Below are positions 1 through 11,339 of a stretch of DNA of 49,952 nt, in pieces. Position 1 is the stretch's first letter. Every line of letters starts with the position of its first letter. Under the pieces are notes generated by a model. It searched no databases and was not told where the DNA came from. It saw only the letters and a program-made list of their open reading frames with translations. The stretch comes from Brachionus koreanus (lineage: Eukaryota; Rotifera; Eurotatoria; Ploima; Brachionidae): the NCBI GenBank assembly GCA_016987375.1, contig PJRA01000274.1, forward strand, positions 228,916-278,867, read 5' to 3'. The translations under genes and the position numbers were made by a program.

Positions 1-3000
1 CTTTTCATCAGAATCAGTGAGAAGAGAGCTTTTGCTATTGACCGAAAGAGTTAAATCATGAATTATCTCATCTGTTTGAGTTCGTCTGGAATCATACGTA
101 TTGTTGTTTCTATCTGTAATCAAAGCCAGCATGCGAATTGCTTTTTGGATTTTTTGATCTTTCCTTTATTTAAAAAAAAATTATATATATCAAAAAATCA
201 TTGAAGATATTAATATTGAATTTTAGTTTTTCATAAAATCTAATTTGTTCCAATTCAAAAAATATTTGAAGAAAGTTAAAATAACATGAATAGACATTTT
301 TAGTGAAGTATTTACAGAAGAATAATCTTAGGGTAAGGAAGTATTGAATTGGTTAAAATTGTAAGTTGTAAAAATAAGCCTGATAGGCAATTTGAATTTT
401 GCCTATATAAAATTTAATTTTTTTATTTAAATTAAAAATTTTCCATTTTTTAAAAAAGTCCTATTGCTAGTTTATGATTCATGAGGATTTTTCTTGAAAA
501 CATTAATTTCACGTTACAATTTTTAAAATATTAAATAATTTTTTTCATTATTTTTATATATTGATGATGAAAAAATGAATTTTAAAGCATATAAAATAAT
601 GTATAAATTCCTCTTTAATAATTGATTCAAATTGTAACAAACGTTAATTTATTTTTAGTAAAAAAAATTTTAAAACAAACCATAATGAACCAACTTAAAT
701 TTTTTTACAATGATAAAGAAATTGATTATAACATTCAATTTTTCGACCCATTCTGCCACCTTTTAATTCCATGAAAATAAACAAATTTTGCAACAAAACT
801 TAATTAATTTTAGATTTCTGATTGAAACAAAAATTCTTATTTAACTGAAAACAAAGAAAGGATGAACAAAAAGCTCCCGAAAAACCTATTCAACTGGTGA
901 CTGTTTAATCAAGTATAAAAAATCTTGTAAGCTTTGATTGATCGTTTGGGAAACAAATCAATTATTTTTGTATAAATAGATAATTTTTATAAAAATTTTA
1001 AAATAAAGTTTACTTGAGTACAACATCTTCTTGCAGCTTTATTGATACTTGGGAATATTTTTCATCTTTTTTAAAAAAAATATATATTTTTTGAAAATAA
1101 AATAAATTTAAAAAAAATTACAGTTAAATTTATTAAAAGATGTTTTAATTAAATCTATCAGCACACTGACATTTTTGAGGTTAACTCTAGAATTAAAAAA
1201 AAATTGATATAACATGGAAACTCGATATAGACTCGTTTTATTTGGATCAATAACGGTGAAATTTTTGCTATCACTTGAAATGGTGATAGGAATAGTTCGA
1301 AACAAGGCTTTTAATTTATTCTGTAAATTTTCATTAGGTTTAACAAGCAATGCATCTTTTAGGATAAAAATGGGAATATCTTTGTACAAATTTCTAAAAA
1401 GAAAATATTAATTATCAAAGATATAACAAGATTATTAATTTACGATGAATCATCAAGCTGTTCTTCAATTGCATGTGGGAATATTTTCACCTCAATTTTT
1501 GCATTTGGCTGCATTGTCTCTAATTTATACCAATTAGCTACAATTTTTTCAATTCTTTTAGTATCTGAATCACATAAACGATTTGGAGTGATTATTTTAA
1601 ACGCTTCGTGTAAAGAATAATCAGCTGAACATTCTTTAAAATCATCAGAAAAATTTTCAAAAAAATATTTCTTAATTGATTCATAATTGAAATTATAATT
1701 AAATTGATCAACTAATGTTCCATCAACATTCAATGAGTATCTAAAATTTGAGACTATTTTCGATTCAGAATTCTCCGAAACGTACTCATCTATTCCTTGC
1801 TTTTGAACATGAATTTGAGACGAAGACCCCAAGCCACCAGGTGAAAGTTTCCAACTTTGCTCTATTTTATTTAATAGATCATTTTCATGGCTTTGTTTAA
1901 TTATTCCGCAAAAACTTAATGAAAAACTTGATTGACAAATGTTTAAGCTATTTTCTTTTAAAGCAGAGACAAATTCTTCTTTTAACGGTACTCTATTCGG
2001 GTCTATTTTGCCTCTTTCGAATATTTCACTATTTGAATAAATCAAATATAAAACTTTTGTAATTTCTTGAGATCTTAAAAAAATCAATATTTTTAAAATT
2101 TGAAATAAAGAAAAAAAATATTTTACTGAATTGTCTCAAATCTAATCAAATTTTTGAATATATCAATAACTAATAGTGTGTTCGGATATTTAGAGCTCCA
2201 AGTTTTTTTCAAAGCAGACTCTAAAATTTTCAATTTATTTTCATCTAGTCGGCCACAAATAGAAATTTCCCAAAATTGATCGTATAATTTAACTGGACCA
2301 ACAGCTATATTTGGACAATTATTACTCAAATCTTGGAGCGTTGGTACATTTATTTGAATCTGAGTTAAATCTGTCAATAAGGCAGAGTAGTTGAACGATA
2401 AGATCCGATTACTTTAAAAAAATAGATAAGTTTATTTTTTAAATTAAAATTCTGTATTTAATCTCTTACGCATACGAATTGGAAACAAGTTCAAGCCCTT
2501 TTTGAGTATTTTCCAAGACAAGATCTATTTTTCCAATTACTTTTAAAATTAAAATTTGATTAAAATATTTTTCTCTTATTAATTTTATCAAATAAAAAAG
2601 TTTTTGATAAATCTTCAACTAAATAATAAAAAAATTTTTGAATTTTTTATAAAATCAGAAAAAAAATTTTTCCATCTTAGTTTTACTGAAAAATACTTAA
2701 CTATGGAAAAAGCACTAATCAACGAATCCAAGGAAAAATTTTTTGCTTATTAATATTAAGTTAAAACTTAAATATTTTGTTTTTGTTGTTAAAAAATTTG
2801 TTTTTTTTTTAAGAGCTTATTCTTAGGAATTAGATTTAAACCTTTCATATAATGAAAACTATCCGAATATTTTCAACTAGTGCTTTAATTCATTAATAAA
2901 ACTATTTTTTTTCAATTTTTTTGTTTTTTTTTTAAATAAAATTATACCATTTGGATTGACCATGTTCCATGAATTTGAAATGCATTGTTTAAATGAATCA

Positions 3001-6000
3001 AAATTAAATTCTTGTGATTCAGTGTAAACATTTAAATTGACATTAGTAAAATTTTTTGAACATTTTTGAGTGACACATGGGTTTACCAATAGTTCACAAT
3101 TATTTCCTGTAAAGCCTTCAGGACAAATACACCGATATTCATTTGGAAAATTTTGTATACAAGAAGCTCCGTTTTGACACGGCTTTGAATCACAGGTATT
3201 AACCCAAATTTGACAATTGCTTCCGGTATAGCCAGGCAAACATTGGCATCTATACATGTTTAAACTTGGAGTTGTGCAAGTTCCACCATTTAAACAAGGA
3301 ATGCTTTTACACTCGTCTATATCAACCTCACAATTTAGACCCTGATATCCAGAAAGACATTCGCAAGTATATTGATTGCTATTTTCTGAACATAAAGCAC
3401 CATTCTGGCATGGATTTGATGCACATACATTTAACTTGAACTCGCAACTTTTAAAAATTTAATTTATTTAAGAAAAAAATTTTAAAAAAATTTACTTTTT
3501 GCCTGTAAACCCAGTTGGGCATAGACAGTAATAGAAATTTGCACTATGACTTACACATGTTCCAGCGTTTAGACAAGGATTAGGCTGACACACGTTAATG
3601 AAAATCTCACAATTCACTCCAGCATATCCTGATGGACAAGAGCAAGCATAATAGTTGGGAAAAGGTTCTGAGCAAATGCCTCCATTTATACATGGACTTG
3701 AGGTACATTCAGAAAATTCTGTTTGACAATAGGATCCAACAAATCCAAGATTACACAAGCAAGAATAAATTCCATTTTGGTTAAGTACACATTTACCATT
3801 TACACATTGTGGTTCGCAAGCTAAAAAATCATTATGTAAGAAAATAGTATTGGAAAAAAAAAATTATTTACTTGAAATAACTTCACATGTTGGACCAGAG
3901 TATCCAGGAGGACACTGACAGCTAAATGAATTATTTGATTCTATGCATACACCTGAATTAAGACATGGATTCGGACTGCAAAAGGATGTGATCTCCAGAC
4001 AAGTTGGTCCCGTAAATTTTGGAGGACAAAAACTTAATTAGTAATAAAAAAAAGTTCATAGTTGATTAATATTATTTAATCGTCTAAACTTAATTTGAAA
4101 TAGGGAATTTTTTTGTTGGTACAAATGAATATGTTTAATAAAAAATATCGAAAACTAAATCAACTTACCACTTAAATCCAAAAGGATAAGAATTGAAACA
4201 AGTTCCTCCATTAAGACATGGAAAACTCAAGCAGCTATCCATAATTTCACAGTTTGCTCCTGTGTAACCAGTTTGGCATACGCATTTGAACTGATTCAAA
4301 CCTGTTTCAAAACAAGTACCACCATTTAAGCATCTTGTATTGTTTAAACATGCATCAGCTCTGTTTTCACAAAATTCGCCTGTAAAACCAGTTTGACAAA
4401 CACAAGTGAAACTATTTGGATTTAAATATGTTGATCTATTGATGCAATATGCATTATTTTTGCATGGTTGACTTTCACAAGGGTCTATTAGCTTTTCACA
4501 TAAAACCCCAGTGAATCCAAATTTGCAAATACAAATAAAAGAATTTGTTTCAGAATTTTGACAAGTTGCTTGGTTTTGACATGGCAAACTACTACAATAG
4601 TCTATGTTTTGTTCGCAAAACACTCCTGTATAGCCATTTAAGCAAACACATTTAAACGAGCCATTTTCATTTAAACAAAGACCATTTTGGCAAGGACTTG
4701 AATAGCAGTTATCAATTGTCAGTTCACAATACCGACCCGAGAAGCCATTCAGACATTTGCATTCAAAACTTCCTGGTGTATTAATGCATGTTGCATTATT
4801 AAAACAAACCTGAGAATTACATTCATTTATGTCTATTTCACAATTTAAGCCAGTATATCCATTTGGACATGAGCATTGGTATTGACCATCAGGAATATCT
4901 GTACAATTTCCACGGACACATGGCAACGACTCACAAGCATTTTTTTTTGTTTCACATCTGAGCCCAGTATACTCTGGCGGGCATACGCAAAAAAACAAAT
5001 GAGTAGCGTTTTGGTTATAATTGTTGTAGCAAGTGCCATTATTAAAACATGCTGGATCATTTCCAACTCCAGTTTTGCAAATATCTATTCGTTCTGAACA
5101 TAACGGTCCTGTAAACCCTTGTTCACATTTACATTCAAAATTTCCATTCGGCTAAGTAATTGAAAATAATTAAATTTTTAAATTAAGTTCAGCAATATGA
5201 AAAATGAGCTCCAAATTGAATATATTTTAAGTGACAGAAACAAAAGCATATTTAAAAATTTATTTTAATCTAAAAATTTTATATTTTTATTAACTTAATT
5301 TTGTCAATAAAATCAAAGAAGCTAATATTCAAATTTCATTAATCATGCTAAAAAAATAATTACTAAAAGTGAAATTTAAAGTTTTTTTATCATTAAATTC
5401 CTTAATAAACATTTTTCTATGTTATAATATTAAAAAATTTTAAGACGTAAAATTATTCTTAAACTTGTTTATGGAATAAGGCATGATTTGCTGAATAGGA
5501 AAACGTGCATCTAAAAACTATTCATGTTTAAAATAATTTTTGAGTATTATCATTAAACTTTTTAAACAAGACTCAGATATATCTTAAATTAAGAAAAATT
5601 CTTAAAATTACCAGATCAATGCAAAGTCCATACAAACATGGAAAACTCGCACATGCCATGACTTTTATTTGACATATTTCACCTTTAAAACCGCTAGGAC
5701 ATAAACATCTGAAACTTTCAATATCATCAACACAAGATCCACCATTTCTACAAGGTGAACTCTGACAAAAATCTAATTTATTCTCACAATTTGTGCCAAT
5801 ATAGTTAAATGGACAATAGCAAGCATAACTATTAGGCAAATTAATGCACGTTGCATTGTTGAGACATGGTATCGATTCACAGTTATTGATGGTCAATTCG
5901 CAAAATGTTCCAGTGAACCCAACAGGACAAGTACAGTAAATTCCACTACCATCAGGTCTAGTTCTACATATTCCATTATTTTCGCATATTGTAGAATTAC

Positions 6001-9000
6001 ACAAGTCTATTTTGGAATCACATCTAGATCCAGTGAAACCATTTGCGCACTCGCATCTAAATCCATCAGCTATATTGTAACAAGTACCTCCGTTGAGACA
6101 TAATACTTGTCCTGGACTGGCATTACAAAAATCAATTAGCTTGTCACATAATGTTCCTGTAAAGCCTATAGGGCAATTACAATAATATGTATTTACCAAA
6201 TTTACACATGTGGCATTATTTTGACACTGGTTTGTGGCACACTGATCAATTAAAACTGAACAATTTCTACCTGTATATGCGGGAGCACAATTACAGATAA
6301 AGTCTGTAATTAGATTGACGCATGATCCACCATTTTGACAAGGCAATGATTCACATGCATCAACTTGAAGATCACAAAAAAAACCTGTTTTGTCTATAGG
6401 ACACAAGCATTTATAACCATTATCGATAGGAACACATGTTGAGCCAAAAGAACATTGGTTCAATTTACAGAAATCGAATGCTGTTTCACATAAAGTACCT
6501 TGATAGTTTGCTGGACATTGACAAAGAAATGAATTGACCAGATCTGTGCAGGTGCCATTATTTTTACAAGGTGAACTTAAACATTCATCAATATTGACTT
6601 CACAGTTTTGACCAGTATAACCTGGTCTACAAGAGCATCTATAATTTGATTCATTAGTATCAGGGGACAAATCAATGCATTGAAATGTACCAATTGGATT
6701 ACATGGTTTCAGTGAACAAAAATAGAAATATTCACAATTATTTCCGTAATAATTTGATGGACATTGACAAGTATGATATCCGATCATGTTAGAGCAAGTA
6801 CCGTTATTTTGGCAAGGATTTTGACTGCAATAATCAATTGACTGTTCACAGTACTCACCTGTATACCCTGAGAAACAGAGACAATTGTAGCTATGCGTGC
6901 CGTTCAACAAAGCAATGGGATGACAAATACTTTGACTTGGTGTGCATTTACTATTTTCACATGGGTCGAGATGTTTTTCGCAAAATTGACCTGTAAACTC
7001 AGGTGGACACAAACATGTAAAGTTTGACGATCCAACTGGAGAGTTTACACATGTTCCGCTGTTGCATAAATTTACCCCTTTTAAACATGGATTTATTAAA
7101 TTTTCACAAAATGTTCCTGTGTGAGTTTGTGGACAAATGCAAGTAAAATTATCAGGTGGTACATCAATACATATGCCTGAATTAAGACATGGCGTGTACA
7201 TAGTGCATATAGACTTGGTCTTTTCACAATTTTGTCCTTCATATCCTTGAATACATTGACAGTAATAGCTCATAGTATTGTTAGGAAAATATTGAGGATA
7301 GCATGTTCCATATGGACCACAAATGGTATAATTAGTGGTTTGATTAACAATGCATGGATTTGTGTTTATCAAGCATGTTTGTCCAGTATATCCTGGTTGA
7401 CAAATACACTTAAATGAATTTACTTGGTCAATGCAAATGCCATTGTTAAGACACGGACTTGAAAGACATTCATTATCATCAATTTCACAGTAGTTTCCAG
7501 AATAACCTGGCTTACAAACACAACTATATGTTGATTGATAATTTATACATCGTTCGAATTGATCACGAATGCATGGATCAGATGCACAATAGTCTATTGG
7601 TGATTCGCAAAATTGACCAGTGAAACCTGGTTTGCATATGCATGTAATTGTGTTATAAGTTTCATTGTTTTTGCAAAGGGCAGTTTGAGACTGAATGCAT
7701 GAATTTGATGAACAATAATCGATTATGCCTTCGCAGTATTGACCCGTAAACCCAGATGCGCAGACACAACGGAAGCTTCCCAACTCATTTATGCAAGTAC
7801 TGTTATTTAAGCACATGCTAGGTGAAATTTTGCACTCATCGATGTCATCATTGCATGTTTTAGTATTTGTCCAACCCGGATCACACTAAAATTAAAATTT
7901 AATAATTTTTTTATTTGAAATAATTTTATTAAAAAATAAAATTAGATAAAATTGAAGGAGCAAACGGACAACAATGAACATTTAGCAAAATTTTTATTTG
8001 TTTATTTATTATTTAACTTTAACGAACTAAAGCTTATTCAATTAGCATTTAAAAATTTGAATAAAAAACTAAATTTTTAAAATTATCTATGCTGTATTAA
8101 ATTTCGATGAAAAGATGAAATGCTATTAATTTATTAATTTTTTCAATAAATTTTATTTAAGTGTATTACAATTTGTGGTTTAGGCTTTAAGCAAATATTC
8201 AAATCCAGTCCTGTGTGCAAGACTATGATGAAAATGTTCGGGAAGTCAAACTCCGAATAGCTAAATAGTAATTTTCACTTTGCTTTTTTGAATTCTGATT
8301 AATAACATAAATTTATAAATGAATAGAAAAATAAAAACATTGATCAAATTATTTTTCTTTTTTTTTTAATTTTTATTCACATTTCTAATCACAAACCAGT
8401 ATCATTAAAATAATGACAATTTGGACCCCAAAAAGCATTTTAAATAAATATTGTAGACTCATGTTTAAGAGTAGATTTTGTTGGCATACTTTAAGTAATT
8501 CTAATTATTGTTAATTTATGACCATTATTTTATTATAAAGACTTAATATCGATATATTATATTTCTATGAGTAAAGCTTTTATTATTCTAAAGCTTTTGA
8601 TTAAAATACTTTTGTTTTTTCAAAAAAAATTTGGTTTTTAAAATCAGCTAAAAACATATTTCTGTAAAAAGTAAATATATAAAATTTTGTGTGTGTGTGT
8701 TTTTTTAAAAAGAATACTCTTAATTTTATAAAGTCTTGAAGTAAATTAATAAAGTTCAATTTGAATTTATTTAAAGGTATGTTTTTTTGTGAATGAAAGT
8801 AAGAAAAACTTGTATTATTCGAAATTTGAAAGGTATCTTAGAAAAAATAAAAGAAAAAATCCTAATAAAAATTTTAGCCAGTGTTGACAACTTTTAATTA
8901 TTTTTGATCAGCTTGAATAAAATGTTTATTTTTCTGAAATACTTTCAGTTTTAAAAAGCTACAATCTTTCAAGTGCCACTAATAAAAAGTGTTCTTAATT

Positions 9001-11339
9001 AAATTAAACAATTAAATTTTAGTTTAATTTTTTCTAAAGATTGTTTTTCATTTTTATTCAGAAAATTACAAAATTTTACTAATAGCCCTAAAATATCGTT
9101 GGTTTAATTCTTAAAATCAAGAATCAAACAAATCTTACAAAATTTAAAAGGTAGAAAATTAAAAAGCTTCTCCGGTAAAATAAATGATTTTGATCTATAT
9201 GTTAATATAATAAAAAATAAAAATCTTACATTACAAAAATAATCATTGATCAAATTGTAACACATTCCATGTATACATGGTCTTGACTGACACAAGTCTA
9301 AATGCTGTTCACAATTAATACCACTAAACCCTTATTAAATAAAAATTTAATTAAAAAAAAAAAGTTTCAATTAAAGAAAAATTTTATTACTTGGAGGACA
9401 ATTACAATAATAGCCTTTAAAAATAGGCATACAAGTTGCATTGTTAATACAAGGCATTGATTGACAATAATCAATTTGACTTTCACAGTATTTTCCTGTA
9501 TATCCCTCATAGCATGAGCAGCTAAAATCAGTATTATTTTCAAATGGTACGCAAGCTCCAGCATTTGAACACTGTGCAGTTGAATTTTTACATGGATTGA
9601 TAAAAGCCTGGCAAAAAATTCCTGAAAAAGATGGTGGACATTTGCAACTAAATCCATTAAAATTCGACTCACAAGTACCCCCATTTAAACAAGGTGAAGA
9701 TTGACATTGATCAACAATTGATTCACATCTTGATCCAGTAAAACCTGGCGAACAACAACATCCTCCTTTCCAGCAACTTCCTCCATTCAAACATGGAGGA
9801 TAATTATTTTGATCTAATGGTGAGACTACAGGACATTCTGGATCAATACTCGGATTAATTAACCGCGTGTTGCACTCTGGAAAACTTCCCCATCCATCTT
9901 TGCATTTAAGGCGACCAAAGTAATCACATTCTTGATGTATTTCACAAGTATCCACTGCTTCACATTTTGTATCACAATTATCACCATAATAATTTTCTGG
10001 GCATGTAATTTTCACTTCACAATATTTGCCTGTGTAGCCTAATTTACAGCGACAGAAACCATAGCCGGTTTGCTGATCAATGAAGCACTCGCCTCCATTT
10101 TGACAAGTGGTAACTTCACACGAAACAATTTGTGAGCAATTACTGCCTCCGAAGCCTTTATTACAACAACATGTTGGAATAGTTTGATCTGAAGGAAGAA
10201 ATGGGCTATCGTAACAAAATCCTTTTCCAGAACAATACTCTTGATCAGTTTTTTCACAAAGTTGGATAGAAAAATTTCGCTTAACGCAATCTGTTTGGGG
10301 CTCATAAAAGCCTGGATAGCAAATTTTATCGCCTGTATTTTCATTACAGCTGTAATGACCACCTTCACAGCTGTCCTGTTGAACGCATCTAACGTTACAA
10401 GTTGGTGTAAAAAAATTAGTTCTACATTTTATGGCTACTCGTAATGATAAGCTTTTAAAAAAATTCTATATTTAGTGTGAAAAAAATTATATAATTTATA
10501 CTATGTTTTGAAATTATTATTGCTCAATTCTCCAGGTTTATTTGAATAAGAAATCCAATCAATGGTATTGGAAAGACCGTTGGTAGGTATTATATCCTGG
10601 TTGCTATTAAAATCAATTAAATAATAATCAATTAATTTATCTTTTTCATTTATGTTAATCGCGCGCCGATCAGAATTGTCGTCTATGGCAAAGATTTTAA
10701 TCAGATACCTGGGCTTTAATGAATTTAAACTTAAAATAATATTAAGTTTTTTAATAATTTACCAAAGATTTAAAATTCCAATTTAGATTAAAAATAAAAG
10801 GTCTTGTGGCTTGAGGATTTTGGCTAAAGTTAAAAGTGTTTAAATCTCGTAGGCCATTTAAGAGATAGCTTCCGTAGCGACAACTGTTTGCATCAGAAGC
10901 ATTCAGACTAAAAAAAAGATTTAAAAAAATCAAATAGATTAATGAAAATTACATAAAATCAGAGGAGTCTAAGCAAATTTTTATTCCAACATCACAACGA
11001 GGAGGAAGTTCAGTGCAATTTTTTTGATTTAAATAACTGTCACAGCACTGGCCATTGTATAGACCTCCGCTCGGGTTCGAAAAATTTACTAAATCTATCA
11101 ATAACACAACATCTGATTTTACTTGGCTAAAGTTGATACTCTTAAAAATAACAGTTAAATTTTCTTGTTTAAATAAATTCATTTTTTTAATTAATTTTTA
11201 TGACATTTTTTAAAGTAGTTTGAAAAAATCTTACAAAAAGCCATGTGTAGGAAATAATTATGAAAAGTTTATGCTGAACCATTGAATTGAATAAATTTGG
11301 GATTAAATGTTCAATTTGTTTTTTATGCTCTTTGGTCAT
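1..11339 (-). CDS. Giant Notch-ligand-type protein: MNNL, two DSL domains, about 41 EGF repeats (3' end beyond left edge)
   Basis: Single-pass Notch ligand (Delta/Serrate/Jagged class) by architecture. Exons (minus): 11339-11235, 11140-10953, 10907-10763, 10713-10502, 10451-9391, 9330-9230, 7885-5612, 5151-4169, 4032-3872, 3820-3496, 3447-2948, 2539-2470, 2411-2127, 2073-1444, 1393-1122, 1065-1014, then a probable exon from 900 and a probable one at 163-1. Phases agree at every junction through 1014, giving about 2,454 codons. In order: signal peptide, with a second in-frame Met at 11282 that suits it better; MNNL domain with the paired-Cys motif (GQCCD) and FILNASD/LPRYLIKIF segments; DSL 1 (Cys from residue 226); two EGFs; DSL 2 (from 367); about 39 EGFs (C-x-C, GFTG/GYTG motifs) to about 1,968; then a region of about 490 residues without EGFs. 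The transmembrane exon is not settled. DSL-class identity is firm; orthology to Delta or Jagged is not. Confidence 0.9.
1014..3090 (-). repeat. Repeated membrane-proximal module in the Notch-ligand-type protein
   Basis: After the last EGF, about 490 residues in exons 3447-2948 to 1065-1014 appear to hold four to five copies of a diverged module of about 95 residues. Each has a predicted helix with a conserved Trp or aromatic followed by a beta-like segment. Copies include CISNSWNMVNPN, ALKKTWSSKYPNTLLVIDIF, KIEQSWKLSPGG, KIVANWYKLETMQPNAKIEV and LKALFRTIPITISSD. Between them lie strand-rich segments such as RYSLNVDGTLVDQFNYNFN and LYRVSMLYQFFFNSRV. I do not recognise a named domain. The repeat reading is by eye, not from an alignment program. 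Confidence 0.55.
7886..9229 (-). other. Large intron (1.34 kb) of the Notch-ligand-type gene
   Basis: The donor GTAAG after the NDYFCN codons and the acceptor TTTTAG before CDPGW give an in-phase join (phase 0). The interior is very AT-rich, with a short GT dinucleotide run at about 8689-8700. I see no gene inside it. Confidence 0.7.
9870..10003 (-). other. Second DSL-like domain of the same protein
   Basis: From Cys367 the spacing is C-x8-C-x3-C-x11-C-x7-C-x9-C, with YYGDNC near the start and CKDGW near the end, which is the DSL signature. It lacks the Gly-His-Tyr segment of the first copy and carries one extra Cys inside the x11 stretch. EGF repeats lie on both sides. Ligands I know of have one DSL domain, so this is either a duplicated DSL or a highly DSL-like EGF variant. 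Confidence 0.75.
10316..10426 (-). other. First DSL domain of the Notch-ligand-type gene
   Basis: Residues from Cys226 follow the DSL cysteine spacing: C-x8-C-x3-C-x12-C-x8-C-x10-C, with the GHYSC and GDKIC segments typical of this receptor-binding domain. It sits directly after the MNNL domain, where the DSL domain lies in known Notch ligands. Two EGF-like units follow before a second DSL copy. Confidence 0.85.
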
